Positions 16,636 through 26,220 of a stretch of DNA of 64,000 bases are shown piece by piece. A model generated the notes under the pieces. It worked only from the letters and a program-made list of their open reading frames with translations, had not been told where the DNA came from and searched no databases. The stretch is from Myxococcus guangdongensis (GTDB lineage: Bacteria; Myxococcota; Myxococcia; Myxococcales; Myxococcaceae), in the NCBI RefSeq assembly GCF_024198255.1, contig NZ_JAJVKW010000005.1:620001-684000 (forward strand), read 5' to 3'. Numbering within the stretch: the first letter of the stretch is position 1; the number at the start of each line of letters is the position of its first letter. Made by a program: the position numbers and the translations under genes.

Positions 16636-18461
16636 CGACGCGGCTCGTGAAAGGTCAGCGCGAACGTGGTGCCCTCGGGCGTGGACGAGGCCACCTGGAT
16701 GTCGCCGTGGTGCAGCTTCATGATTTTGCGGCAGAGCGCCAGTCCCAGGCCGCTACCGTGGACATCCTGTCCGGCAGGCGTCAACCGATAGAAGTCCTGG
16801 AAGACGTTCTCCCATTCATAGTCCGGGATGCCCACGCCGTTGTCGCGGAAGAGCACGGTGCACCCGTGGCCCTCAATCACCCGGGCGCTCACCGACAGGC
16901 GCACCGGCGTGCGTTGGTTGTAGGCACACGCGTTGCGGCCCAGGTTGGAGAAGAGCAGCCGCAGGAGCGTGGGGTCCGCCTCCAGCTCCGCGTCGTTCAG
17001 GTCCGTGGTCAGCTCCACCGGCGTGGACGTGGCCGCGGCCAGGTCGTCGCGCAGCGGGTTGACCAGCTCCTCCAGCCGCACCCGCGAGGGGCGCAGCGTC
17101 CAGCGCCCCTTGTCGATGCGGTTGAACGACAGGATGTTCTCCACCAGGAAGTGCAACCCGTCCGCGGCCTGGACGATGCGCGTCGGGTAGTCGCGCACCT
17201 CGGGCGCGTGCGCGAGCTTGCGCTCCAGCGTCTCGCCCATCAACCGGATGGAGGCCAGGGGCGTGCGCAGCTCGTGGGACACGGTGGCCACGAAGTCGCT
17301 CTTGAGCTCCAGGAAGCGGTACTTGCGCTGCTGCGACACGACGGCCAGCGCGACGATGGCCGCGGCCAGCACGCCGCACACCGCCACCAGCAGCGTCTTC
17401 AGGCCGTAGCGCGCCTCGATGTCCACCTCCGCGCGGGACCACTCGGGCAGGTCCACGCGCACGGGCAGCTCGCGGGCCGGAATCGCCGGGCGGTCACCCA
17501 CCAGCCGCACCTGACCGCCGTTGCCGAACAGTCCGCGCGCCCGCATGTCCTCGGCGATGGGGACCAGCTGCGCGGCGACGTCCACCGCGATGCCGTAGAC
17601 GACCTCGCCCCGGGGCTCCACGTACCACTGCTGGCCCAGCAGCGTGGGCTCCACCAGTTGCTCGGGCATCACCAGCGCGCCGGCGCCCGTCTCGCGCGAG
17701 CGCTCCAGGAAGTCTCCCATGGGCTCGCCCAGGGCGCTGCTCAACAGGAGGATGCGCGCCTGCAGGAAGTCGAAGTCCGCCTGCGTGAAGCGCGAGCGCT
17801 CGCGCAGCAGGTCACGCTGCAGCCCCGCACCCCGGCCGATGCCGCCGAACTCCTCCGGCAATCCCTCGCGCAGCAGCGAGCGCACCAGCGGCGTGGAGCG
17901 GGCGCCTTGCTGCAGGTGCTCCACCGCCAGCAGCAGGAAGGGCAGCTCCTGGTCCGCGGGCAGCGCGTGGTTGGCGTGGTAGCGCAGGAGCTCCTCCACC
18001 AAGGCCGTGGCGCGAGCGGCGCTGCCCTCCCGGAGCGCGGACTCAGCCGCGCGCAGTCGGGCCAGGCGCGCCTCCCACGGGCCGGGCGTGGCGCCGTCGC
18101 GGAGGTGGTCCGCGAGCGTCTCGTACAGCGCGCGCGCGGGCATGTCGTGGCCGGGCAGGGGGCGGGTGAGGCGGGGGAGGAACTGGTGGCCCCGGAACTG
18201 GAGGTAGAAGCCCTCGCCCGGCGCGAGCGGGTTGTCCACGGCGGCGTGGATGGCGGAGACCTGCTCCTCCAGCTGACGCGCGAGCACCTGGCGCAGCGAC
18301 TCCGTGGCGGCGTGCGCCAGCGCGTCCCGGCGTGAGCGCACCTGCGCGTGCGCGTCCTCGCGCTCGCGCGTGAAGATGCGCTGGAGGCTCACCAGCCCCC
18401 AACCGAGGGCGAGGAGCCCACAGCCCAGGGCCACGAGGGTGGGGAGGAGCCGGCGCAGCAT
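16632..18461 (-). CDS. Membrane sensor histidine kinase, partner of the OmpR-type regulator
   Basis: This 609-residue kinase has a first membrane helix at residues ~5-25 and a long sensor region (~30-340) with no recognised ligand domain. A second membrane helix (LLVAVCGVLAAAIVALAVV) follows, then HisKA with the phospho-His in ATVSHELRTPLAS and an ATPase domain (NLGRNACAYN, FRDNGVGIPDYE, GSGLGLALCRKI). The sensor region is probably periplasmic. The gene overlaps the response regulator by four bases. The upstream region up to the divergent PLP-fold gene is ~230 bases and shows no confident promoter. Confidence 0.93.
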   Translation of the reverse strand: MLRRLLPTLVALGCGLLALGWGLVSLQRIFTREREDAHAQVRSRRDALAHAATESLRQVLARQLEEQVSAIHAAVDNPLAPGEGFYLQFRGHQFLPRLTRPLPGHDMPARALYETLADHLRDGATPGPWEARLARLRAAESALREGSAARATALVEELLRYHANHALPADQELPFLLLAVEHLQQGARSTPLVRSLLREGLPEEFGGIGRGAGLQRDLLRERSRFTQADFDFLQARILLLSSALGEPMGDFLERSRETGAGALVMPEQLVEPTLLGQQWYVEPRGEVVYGIAVDVAAQLVPIAEDMRARGLFGNGGQVRLVGDRPAIPARELPVRVDLPEWSRAEVDIEARYGLKTLLVAVCGVLAAAIVALAVVSQQRKYRFLELKSDFVATVSHELRTPLASIRLMGETLERKLAHAPEVRDYPTRIVQAADGLHFLVENILSFNRIDKGRWTLRPSRVRLEELVNPLRDDLAAATSTPVELTTDLNDAELEADPTLLRLLFSNLGRNACAYNQRTPVRLSVSARVIEGHGCTVLFRDNGVGIPDYEWENVFQDFYRLTPAGQDVHGSGLGLALCRKIMKLHHGDIQVASSTPEGTTFALTFHEPRR

Positions 18462-18693
18462 GCGTTTTCGCTGCGGGCCACTATCGCACAGCCCCCGGCT
18501 TCCGGAGGTCTTTCACATCACCCCCGGGGACGGGTCGAGTGTCCCTGGTGGGCGGACGGCCGGGCTCGCGGTCCACGGGAGGACAGCCGCGAGGGGAGGG
18601 GACTGGCCGACGACGCGAGAGGGTGCCGAGCTTGCGTCGTGGGCCCGAGGAGTCCACGCGGGGCCCTCACTCAAAATGGAGGGAGGTCCACCC

Positions 18694-19434
18694 ATGTACT
18701 TTCCCCTGTCACGGCTGTCCCCCGAAGGGCCGGTGGTGCTGTGGGGGGGAGAGCTTCCCTCCGGTGGTCTCAAATACCTCACCTTCTCCCGCTACCTGGA
18801 GACGGTGCCGGAGGGTGCGTGCGGACTCGTGGAGCTGTCGGGCTCCTCGTCCTCGCTCGCGCTCGACGCGCTGGGCCGAGAACGAGGCCTGCCCGTGCTC
18901 GCGCTCACCGACACCGCTGGCGCCGCGTACCTGAGAGACCAGGGCTTCGGCGGCGAGGTGCGCACCGTGCGCCGCCTGTCCGAGGCCTGGGAGGTGGCCC
19001 TGGGCTACGAGCGTCAGGGCTGGTGCTGGCCCCGGCAGCTCTCCAACGGCGCCCTCGTGGGGTGCGTGGAGGGCTGGGCCGGAGAGCTGCGCGAGTTCGT
19101 CCGGGACGCCTTCCCCTCCGTGCGGCGGGTGGTGTGCGGTTTCGGCACCGGCGCCACGCTGGTGGGCCTGCACCGCGCCTTCACGCCCGAGGGGTACGAG
19201 GTGGTGGGCCTCCAACCCGCCAAGGGCTCGTCGCTGCCGGGCTGGCGCAGATGGCAGGAGCAGAACCTGGGCAAGGAGGACCTGTTCCATCCCCACCGCG
19301 AGGAGGTGGTGCTGGAGACCGCAGCCCCCAAGCACTCCGACAGCCTCGCCGCGCTCTTGACGTATGCTCGCGCGGAGACGCACCCGGAGGAGATGCTCGT
19401 CATCGGACACAACGCCCGCCCTCCTTTCGGGTGA
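18694..19434 (+). CDS. Short fold-type II PLP enzyme-like protein
   Basis: This 246-residue protein resembles cysteine synthase/ACC-deaminase relatives. A Lys sits in the N-terminal SGGLKYLTF segment, where the PLP lysine is expected; ELSGSSSSLALDALGRERG resembles the substrate-binding ESSGNxG region; and GFGTGATLVGLHRAF resembles the phosphate-binding glycine loop. It is clearly shorter than the usual ~310 residues, ending soon after a HNARPPFG tail. It may be a minimal or diverged enzyme, so activity is uncertain. GGAGGGAGG before ATG 18694 fixes the start. A 15-base hairpin begins 14 bases after the stop. Confidence 0.6.
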   Translation: MYFPLSRLSPEGPVVLWGGELPSGGLKYLTFSRYLETVPEGACGLVELSGSSSSLALDALGRERGLPVLALTDTAGAAYLRDQGFGGEVRTVRRLSEAWEVALGYERQGWCWPRQLSNGALVGCVEGWAGELREFVRDAFPSVRRVVCGFGTGATLVGLHRAFTPEGYEVVGLQPAKGSSLPGWRRWQEQNLGKEDLFHPHREEVVLETAAPKHSDSLAALLTYARAETHPEEMLVIGHNARPPFG

Positions 19435-19447
19435 CAAGGCGGCCTCA

Positions 19448-19481
19448 AATTCGCGTCTGGGAATAATCCTAGACGCGAATT
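19448..19481. promoter_or_regulatory. 15-bp hairpin with ATAA loop between the PLP-fold and M36 genes
   Basis: The left arm AATTCGCGTCTGGGA pairs with the right arm TCCTAGACGCGAATT across the loop ATAA, with a single G-T wobble; the outer 11 bases are a perfect inverted repeat. It lies 14 bases after the PLP-fold stop and ~180 bases before the M36 start, in an unusually AT-rich gap. It could be a terminator (no T-run follows), an operator, or part of the M36 leader. Confidence 0.6.
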
Positions 19482-19662
19482 CCTGGCATTGGCCGTCAGG
19501 CTTAGCGTCTATCCTGGGTTTGCTGGCACCCTGAGGGAGTGAGTTCAGGGGGGCCTATTGTGTTCATAACAAAATAGTAAATAACCTCTGGACGCCCCAG
19601 CCGAGCAGGCGTCCGACGGCGAGGGGCCCTCCTCCTCAAACCCCCGAAAGAGGTTGTCGTTC

Positions 19663-22600
19663 ATGAAGCGTCTCTGGATGGGCACAGTGAGCGCCGTGCT
19701 CGCCGTGCTGATGTGGTCCCCGTCGGTCTCCGCGCGAGGAGGGGCCTCGGTCGATGCCTTCCTCCGCTCTCCGGCGGATCGCTCCCTGCCTTCGTCCGCG
19801 GCGAACGCATCCCAGCGTGGGCTGCGCATCAACAGCGTGGAAGGTCGTCTGGGCGTCCCGACGTTCGTCTTCAGCGAGCGCGCCCTGAACTCGACGTCGG
19901 CCCCGAAGGCCGCGCGTCCCCTGACCAAGGCGAGCGTGAACGCCTCGGCGCGCGAGCACCTGCGCGGCGTGGCGGACCTGTACCGCCTGGGCGCCGCGGA
20001 TGTGGATGGCGCGGAGCTGCGCCAGGTGCACCTGCCGAAGGACAACGACGGCGCGGTCATCGCGACCTACGGTCGTCGGGTCAACGGCATCGAGGTGTTC
20101 CGCAACGAGGTCAAGGTGGTGATGGACCCGAGCCAGCAGCTCGTGGCCATCTCCGGCTACCTCCAGCCGCGCAACAAGGATGACGAGAAGAACGCCCAGG
20201 CCTCGGCCTTCCGCGTCTCGGCGCCGCAGGCGATTGCCCGCGCGTTCCAGGACGTGACCGGCGCGTCGCTGGATGCCCGGGCGCTGGCGCCCACGGGCTC
20301 GCAGGGCGACTACAGCCACTACCAGGTGGACCGCAACCTGCTCTCCACGCACGGCTTTGGCGATGCGCCGCGCGCGAAGAAGGTCCTCTTCCCGCTGCCT
20401 GACGGTCTGGTCCCCGCGTATTACGTGGAGGTCAACGCGGGCCTGGCGAGCAACCCGGACGCGAACTACATCGCGTTCGTGGTCAACGCGCAGGACGGCT
20501 CGGTCCTCTTCAAGCACGACCTGACGAAGTCGGAGTCCTTCACCTACCGCGTGTGGGCGGACCCGACCACGCTGCTGCCCTACGACGGTCCCCAGGGCAA
20601 CGACGCCACGCCGCACCCCACGGGCACGCCCAACGGCCACCAGGAGCCGCTGGACAACCCCTCCAACCTGGTCACCCTGCAGAACTTCCCGTTCAGCAGG
20701 AACGACCCGTGGCTTCCGGCCAACGCGCAGGTGACGCAGGGCAACAACGTCGACGCGTACGCGGACCTGGGCGGTACTGACGGCTACCAGGAGGGCTTCG
20801 ACCTGCGCGCGTCGCTGAGCAACGCGGGCTCGCGCTCGTTCGACTACACGTTCGACGTGACGAAGTCTCCGGCGGCCAGCGTCGAGCAGCGGCAGGCGGC
20901 GGTGGTGAACCTGTTCTACATCACCAACTTCCTGCACGACTGGTTCTACGACGCGGGCTTCGACGAGGCCTCCGGCAACGCCCAGATGAGCAACTACGGG
21001 CGCGGCGGTCTGGAGGGCGACAGCCTCCGCGTCGAGGCGCAGGACTTCGGCGGCCGCAACAACGCCAACATGGCCACCCCGGCCGACGGCGCGCGTCCCC
21101 GCATGCAGCAGTACATCTTCGATGGCGTCGCGGAGCTCACCATCTCCGAGCCGTCGCCCCTGGCCCGCGGCTACGCCACGAACAACGGGTCGTTCGGCGC
21201 GCGCGTGTACAACCTCGAGGCGGACTTCATCGCGCCTCCCGTGCACGAGGACCCGGCGATTGCCTTGGGCTACCGCCTGGGCTGCGCGGACGCGAACGGC
21301 GCTGACCCGTACGGCGGTCAGAAGCTCTTCACGGGCAAGGTCGCCCTCATCGAGCGCGGCAACTGCAGCTTCGCGTACAAGGTCCTCAACGCCCAGAACG
21401 CGGGCGCCGTGGCCGTCATCATCACCAACAGCGCCACGGGCGTGATGGGCACGATGGGCGCCAGCGGCGTCGCGGCGGTCGATAACGCCATCACCGTTCC
21501 CGCGCTGATGGTGTCCAAGCCGGACGGCGATGCCTGGCGTACGGCGCTGGAGTCGGCGACCGTCAAGGGCCGCCTGCGCCGCAACGCGGACCTGGATCGC
21601 GACGGTACGCTCGACAACGAGATCATCGCGCACGAGTGGGGGCACTACATCTCCAACCGCCTCGTGGGTAACGGCTCTGGCTTGACGAACAACCAGGGCG
21701 GCTCCATGGGCGAGGGCTGGGGCGACTTCCACGCGATGATGCTGTCCGTCCGCGAGGAGGACCGTAACCGCGATGGCAACAACAACTGGCAGGGCACGTA
21801 CGGCATGGCGGGCTACACCCAGGCCGGTGGCCGCAACAACGGCTACTACTGGGGCATCCGCCGCGTCCCGTACAGCACGAACCTGGCGAAGAACGGCCTG
21901 ACGCTGCGCCACATGGCGGACGGCACGACGATTCCCGCCAACGTCGCGTCGAACCCCGACTACGCGGGCTCCAACAACGCCGAGGTGCACAACGCCGGCG
22001 AGGTCTGGGCCACGATGCTGTGGGAGTGCTACGCCAGCCTGCTCAACGCGCACCCGTTCGCCGAGGCGCAGGACCGCATGAAGCGCTACCTGGTGGCGTC
22101 GTACAAGGCCACCCCGTCGTCGCCGACCTTCCTCGAGGGTCGTGACGCGATGCTGTCGGTCGTCGCGGCGGCCGACCCGGCCGACTACCAGCGCTTCGTG
22201 GCGGCGTTCGCCAAGCGCGGCGCCGGCTTCGGCGCCAGGGTGGCGGACCGCGACAGCGCCGACCACATCGGCGTGGTGGAGAGCTACCAGACCGGCAACG
22301 CGCTCGAGGTCGTGAGCGTCACGCTGGATGACTCCTCCGTGGGCTGCGACAAGGACGGCATCCTGGATGCCGGTGAGACGGGCCTCTTGCGCGTCACCCT
22401 GCGCAACGTGGGCGCCGAGAGCGTCAACGGCGTGACGGCCACGGCGGCCTTCAACGAGTCGAGCGCGGGGGTCGAGGCGACCTTCGGCGGCGGCAACACG
22501 CTGACGTTCGGCAACATCGCGCGCGGTGGCACCGCGGTGGCGACCATCCCGGTCTCCCTGACGGCGGCGCCGGCGCAGGCCAATGGCGCGCTCGCGGTCG

Positions 22601-24588
22601 TGGGCGTGGACGTGACGTTCCCTGTCACCCTGCTGCAGGGCGGGACGGTCCACGAGTTCCGCGCCAACGTGAACTACGACGAGGTGGCCAACTCCTCCAA
22701 CACGGACTACGTCGAGACGCAGAACACCAGCTGGACGAACTCCACGTTCAACTCCCGTCCGCTGTGGCAGAACGGCCACGCGACCACGGGCTACTGGCAC
22801 GCGGCGAACGAGTCGGAGTCGCGTGACATCCGCCTGACGTCGCCGCTGTTCAGCGTCGCCCAGGGCCAGAACTTCGTGCTGTCCTTCGTCCACCGCCACT
22901 CGTTCGAGTCCGCCGTCGTCCAGGGGCAGTTGGTGCACTTCGACGCGGGCGTCGTCGAGGTCTCCGTCGATGAGGGGCCGTGGGAGAACTGGTACCTGTA
23001 CCTGTCCGCGGCCGAGCGGGCGCGGCTCACCAACCAGGGCAACATCGACGAGGGGAACCCCTACGTCGGTGGCTGGCCGGGTTACGTGCGCATGAGCACG
23101 GGCTACCCGGGCTTCATCGCGGCCCAGAGCAACTTCGGTCAGATCTTCGGCGGGCACCAGGTGCGTCTGCGCTTCCGCCTGGGCACGGACGGCTTCGTGG
23201 GTGCGTACGGCTGGGACGTGGCCAACATCCGCGTCACGGGCATCACCAACTCGACGCCGTTCTACTCGCGCGTCGCCGAGGCGGGCTCCGCCACGTGCAA
23301 CGTGGCGCCCATCGCCGAGCCGGGCCTCTCCCAGACGGTGACGGAGTACATCGTCAACCCGAATGGGACGCGCACGCTGCGCGTCATCACGCTCAACGGC
23401 TCCGCGAGCTTCGATCCGGACGCCGTCGCGGGCGGCACGCTGACGTACGCGTGGACCCAGATTGGTGGCCCCGCGGTGACGCTCACGGGCGCCAACACGG
23501 CGACCCCGAGCTTCAGCGCGGAGGTTCCCGCGGCCACCATCTTCACGTTCCAGCTCGTGGTGAATGATGGCACGGACTCCAGCCACCCGCGCGTGGTGCA
23601 GGTCCTGGTCAACAACGTGAACGCGGCGCCCATCGCGGTGGCCCGTGTGAAGGACAACGGCCCCACGACGGTGGACGAGCGCTCGGGCAGCGTGACGCTC
23701 GACGCGACGGGTTCGACGGACGCCGACGGCGAGCCGCTCGACTTCGCCTGGACGCAGACGGCGGGCCCGGCGGTGGAGCTGGATGACGACACCAGCGCCA
23801 CGCCGACCTTCACGCCTCCCGAGGTGACGGCGGACACGGCCTTCACCTTCACCCTGGTCGCCAACGACGGCATCGCGGCGAGCGCCCCGGCGACCATCAC
23901 CATCACCGTGCGCAACGTGGACCGTGCTCCCGTGGCGAACGCGGGTGAGAACCAGACGGTCAACCAGGGCAGCGAGGTGACGCTGACCGGCAGCGCCACC
24001 GACGAGGATGGCGACACCATCACCTACGCCTGGACGCAGACGGCGGGTCCGTCCGTGACGCTCACGGGGGCCGACGCGGCCACCGCGACCTTCACGGCGC
24101 CGAGCATCACGGGTAACTCCGTCGACCTGACGTTCAGCCTGGTGGCCACGGCCGCGGGTCAGGCCAGTGCGGCGAGCACGGTGACGGTCACCGTGACGCG
24201 CACCAACACCAAGCCGGTGGTGAGCGCGACGCCGAGCTACACGGTGCACGAGGGCTCGGGCGTGAAGCTCACGGCCACGGGCACGGACGCCGATGGTGAC
24301 GAGCTGACGTACCGCTGGGTGCAGGTCGCGGGTCCCACGGTGAAGCTGGATGACGCGGAGAAGGCCCAGGCCTACTTCGTGGCGCCCCAGGTCTCCGAGA
24401 CGACCATCTTCCTGTTCCGCGTCCGCGCCAACGACGGCGTGGCGAACAGCGACACGGTCGATGTGGCGGTGACGGTGCGCAACCTGACGGACAGCGGCGG
24501 CTGCACGGCGGCGGGTGGTAGCGCCACCAGCGCGCTGCTGCCGGCCCTGGCCATGTTGGGCCTCGCGCTGCGCCGTCGTCGCAAGTAA
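19663..24588 (+). CDS. Giant secreted M36 metalloprotease with PA, PKD-like repeats and MYXO-CTERM anchor
   Basis: This 1641-residue protein starts with a signal peptide (MGTVSAVLAVLMWSPSVSA) and an FTP/PepSY-like propeptide (~50-280). The fungalysin-type M36 catalytic domain follows, with zinc site HEWGHYISN at ~656 and a protease-associated domain inserted before it (~530-630). A long beta-rich region comes next, then four PKD/Ig-like repeats of ~95 residues (~1210-1605). The end is a MYXO-CTERM signal: GGCTAAGG with its invariant Cys, a hydrophobic helix and ALRRRRK. This predicts sorting by a myxosortase such as the CPBP pair at 1.3-2.6 kb. I infer that it digests prey or environmental protein at the cell surface. 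ATG 19663 was chosen with AAAGAGG 9 bases upstream; a TTG at 19654 is unlikely. An intrinsic terminator follows. Confidence 0.93.
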   Translation: MKRLWMGTVSAVLAVLMWSPSVSARGGASVDAFLRSPADRSLPSSAANASQRGLRINSVEGRLGVPTFVFSERALNSTSAPKAARPLTKASVNASAREHLRGVADLYRLGAADVDGAELRQVHLPKDNDGAVIATYGRRVNGIEVFRNEVKVVMDPSQQLVAISGYLQPRNKDDEKNAQASAFRVSAPQAIARAFQDVTGASLDARALAPTGSQGDYSHYQVDRNLLSTHGFGDAPRAKKVLFPLPDGLVPAYYVEVNAGLASNPDANYIAFVVNAQDGSVLFKHDLTKSESFTYRVWADPTTLLPYDGPQGNDATPHPTGTPNGHQEPLDNPSNLVTLQNFPFSRNDPWLPANAQVTQGNNVDAYADLGGTDGYQEGFDLRASLSNAGSRSFDYTFDVTKSPAASVEQRQAAVVNLFYITNFLHDWFYDAGFDEASGNAQMSNYGRGGLEGDSLRVEAQDFGGRNNANMATPADGARPRMQQYIFDGVAELTISEPSPLARGYATNNGSFGARVYNLEADFIAPPVHEDPAIALGYRLGCADANGADPYGGQKLFTGKVALIERGNCSFAYKVLNAQNAGAVAVIITNSATGVMGTMGASGVAAVDNAITVPALMVSKPDGDAWRTALESATVKGRLRRNADLDRDGTLDNEIIAHEWGHYISNRLVGNGSGLTNNQGGSMGEGWGDFHAMMLSVREEDRNRDGNNNWQGTYGMAGYTQAGGRNNGYYWGIRRVPYSTNLAKNGLTLRHMADGTTIPANVASNPDYAGSNNAEVHNAGEVWATMLWECYASLLNAHPFAEAQDRMKRYLVASYKATPSSPTFLEGRDAMLSVVAAADPADYQRFVAAFAKRGAGFGARVADRDSADHIGVVESYQTGNALEVVSVTLDDSSVGCDKDGILDAGETGLLRVTLRNVGAESVNGVTATAAFNESSAGVEATFGGGNTLTFGNIARGGTAVATIPVSLTAAPAQANGALAVVGVDVTFPVTLLQGGTVHEFRANVNYDEVANSSNTDYVETQNTSWTNSTFNSRPLWQNGHATTGYWHAANESESRDIRLTSPLFSVAQGQNFVLSFVHRHSFESAVVQGQLVHFDAGVVEVSVDEGPWENWYLYLSAAERARLTNQGNIDEGNPYVGGWPGYVRMSTGYPGFIAAQSNFGQIFGGHQVRLRFRLGTDGFVGAYGWDVANIRVTGITNSTPFYSRVAEAGSATCNVAPIAEPGLSQTVTEYIVNPNGTRTLRVITLNGSASFDPDAVAGGTLTYAWTQIGGPAVTLTGANTATPSFSAEVPAATIFTFQLVVNDGTDSSHPRVVQVLVNNVNAAPIAVARVKDNGPTTVDERSGSVTLDATGSTDADGEPLDFAWTQTAGPAVELDDDTSATPTFTPPEVTADTAFTFTLVANDGIAASAPATITITVRNVDRAPVANAGENQTVNQGSEVTLTGSATDEDGDTITYAWTQTAGPSVTLTGADAATATFTAPSITGNSVDLTFSLVATAAGQASAASTVTVTVTRTNTKPVVSATPSYTVHEGSGVKLTATGTDADGDELTYRWVQVAGPTVKLDDAEKAQAYFVAPQVSETTIFLFRVRANDGVANSDTVDVAVTVRNLTDSGGCTAAGGSATSALLPALAMLGLALRRRRK

Positions 24589-24638
24589 CGGAAATGAGCC
24601 CGCCGGCCGGCGTGTGAGGTCGGCGAGCGAAGTCTGAG

Positions 24639-24679
24639 GGGCGGTCCCGGGATGTCTTCCGGGGCCGCCCTTTGTTTTT
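24639..24679 (+). terminator. Intrinsic terminator after the M36 gene
   Basis: A 12-base stem (GGGCGGTCCCGG pairing with CCGGGGCCGCCC, one T-G wobble) with an 8-base loop is followed directly by TTTGTTTTT. This is one of the two clearest Rho-independent terminators in the window. Confidence 0.9.
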
Positions 24680-24725
24680 CAACGGGCCCGCGCGCGAAGT
24701 GCTCGGGTAGGAAGGGAGGATGCGG

Positions 24726-25055
24726 ATGACCAGGACGTGGAATCAGGCCCTGCGATGGATGGGGTGTGTGGTGATGGTGTGGGCGCTCGGGTGCAAGGGC
24801 GGAGGCGAGGAGCAGCGTCGTGACGCCGCCTCGGCCCCCGAGACGGTGACAGCGCCCGCCGCCGAGGCCCCCGCGTCGGCCGAGGTGCCGAAGCCGAAGG
24901 AGCGCCCCCGGGTGGCGGCGCCAGAAATGGACGGGGGGCGTACGGTCTGCCCGGAAGGTCAGTACCCGTGCTGTGACGGGAGCTGCGGCGACAGCAAGGG
25001 GTGTCCTGGCATTGCTTGCGACCCGCGCCCCATGCCGCCAACCCTGACGAAGTAG
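24726..25055 (+). CDS. Small Cys-rich lipoprotein
   Basis: This 109-residue protein has a signal peptide whose lipobox is probably WALGC, followed by an Ala/Glu/Pro-rich spacer. The C-terminal ~35 residues contain six cysteines (CPEGQYPCCDGSCGDSKGC, then one in IACDP), which suggests a small disulfide-bonded knot. No family is recognised. ATG 24726 has AAGGGAGG at a suitable distance; an in-frame ATG at 24720 sits directly on that site. It is probably an outer-membrane or periplasmic protein of unknown role. Confidence 0.7.
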   Translation: MTRTWNQALRWMGCVVMVWALGCKGGGEEQRRDAASAPETVTAPAAEAPASAEVPKPKERPRVAAPEMDGGRTVCPEGQYPCCDGSCGDSKGCPGIACDPRPMPPTLTK

Positions 25056-25059
25056 CGGC

Positions 25060-25302
25060 TCAGGCGCGACAGCACGGGTCCCCCGCCAGGGGCGTGCCCG
25101 CGAGGATTCCTCCCCCGGGCGGGCCCGGACAGGTCATTCCCTCTCGATGCCCATCGCTCAAATCGATGTCTTGGTCGAGGATGACGAACTGCCCGGGGCC
25201 ATGCCATCCATCCAGGATGAGAGCTCGAGCAAGGATGCTCTCGAGATGCCTCCCAGGTGAGAGCTGCCAAGGATTGCAATCGAGATTCGGGCGCTCTCGC
25301 AA
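25060..25302 (-). CDS. Doubtful small ORF with Gly-rich and Cys-Cys tail
   Basis: The 298-base gap between the small lipoprotein and the coiled-coil protein holds a possible 80-residue minus-strand ORF. Its third-position G/C (roughly 70 percent by eye) is lower than in neighbouring genes, and no good ribosome-binding site was seen. The C-terminus reads CPGPPGGGILAGTPLAGDP followed by two cysteines, faintly like a precursor peptide with a double-glycine junction, but no maturation enzymes are adjacent. It may well be non-coding. Nothing else is seen in this gap. Confidence 0.2.
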   Translation of the reverse strand: MRERPNLDCNPWQLSPGRHLESILARALILDGWHGPGQFVILDQDIDLSDGHREGMTCPGPPGGGILAGTPLAGDPCCRA

Positions 25303-25353
25303 TCATCCGGAGGTCTGCCTTTGCCCGCACAGACCTCCATGTGAGTCATTGCG

Positions 25354-26106
25354 TCACTGGTCTCCGAACCGCCCCTCGCGAGGTCCACGGGGACGGGAGT
25401 TCATCTGCTCCTCGCGGCGCATGACCTGGTACTTGGACAGCTGGTCCGCGTCGAGCATCCCCTTCATGACCTGGTCCGTCTCCTCGCGCTGGGTGCGCAG
25501 GGCCTGACGGATGTCACGCGCCGACTTCGTCCCGGCGCGGACCTCGTCGAACAGGGTGTTGCGGGAGGTCTCCTCCTGCTCCAGCCGGCGCGTCAGCTCC
25601 TGCTCCTGCGAGTAGTTCAGCTTTGCCTCGGACACGAGCCGCTTCACCCGCTCCTGGCGCTGCTCCTGCCCGCGGGCCTGCGCCTGCATCCACTCCTCCT
25701 GGCGCCGGTTGAGCTGGTCGTTGCGCATCTCCTGCTGCACCGAGCGCATCGCGTCCTTCAGCGCCTCACGGCCACCCTCCGTCGTCAATGTCTCGCCGGC
25801 CATCAGCCCGCGCACCTCGTTACGCAGCTGCTCCAGCTCGCCCGCCGCCACCGCCGTGCCACCCGCCGGCGCGGCCCCCGTTCCGGGCCGATTCTCCAGC
25901 TCCATCAGGCGCCGGGACAGGCTCAGCGTGGTGTCCTCGAGCGCCTGGATGCGCCGCTCCAGGCCTTCCTGGCTGGCGGGGCGCTCGGCGACGGGCTCGG
26001 GCGTCTGGGACGGGGAGGGCGCCTCGACACGCCCGGGGGCCCAGAGGGCCACCGCGAGCGCGGCCGAGGCGAGGACGAAGGAGGCGGGACCCAGTAGCTT
26101 GTTCAT
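25354..26106 (-). CDS. Coiled-coil exported protein
   Basis: This 250-residue protein has an N-terminal hydrophobic segment (LLGPASFVLASAALAVALWAP) acting as signal or anchor. It is otherwise charged and helical, rich in Gln, Glu and Arg. Residues ~45-75 (LERRIQALEDTTLSLSRRLMELE) and much of 85-230 predict coiled coil, with the final region LRTQREETDQVMKGMLDADQ like Spy/CpxP-type or zinc-resistance chaperones in pattern only. No enzyme motif is present. The start ATG follows GGAGAAGAC. The zinc-ribbon gene lies ~110 bases upstream on the same strand. Confidence 0.72.
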   Translation of the reverse strand: MNKLLGPASFVLASAALAVALWAPGRVEAPSPSQTPEPVAERPASQEGLERRIQALEDTTLSLSRRLMELENRPGTGAAPAGGTAVAAGELEQLRNEVRGLMAGETLTTEGGREALKDAMRSVQQEMRNDQLNRRQEEWMQAQARGQEQRQERVKRLVSEAKLNYSQEQELTRRLEQEETSRNTLFDEVRAGTKSARDIRQALRTQREETDQVMKGMLDADQLSKYQVMRREEQMNSRPRGPREGRFGDQ

Positions 26107-26220
26107 GTCTTCTCCGACGGGGACGGCAGCGACGTATTCCATACCCCGTCGCGCCCACCTTGCTCCACCCCCGTCGTCGCCAGGCCCTCGCGCGGCTCCT
26201 CGCCCGAGGGCCTCGGGACT

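Noticed and set aside
19636..24249. A 1537-codon open frame on the minus strand opposite the M36 gene
   Set aside because: It is an antisense by-product of high GC: Arg/His/Val-rich low-complexity translation with no domain, while the plus strand has a full M36 protease with signal peptide, HExxH and sorting tail.
24959..25330. 123-codon minus-strand frame across the small-lipoprotein end
   Set aside because: It overlaps the real lipoprotein gene and has no domain or coding bias.
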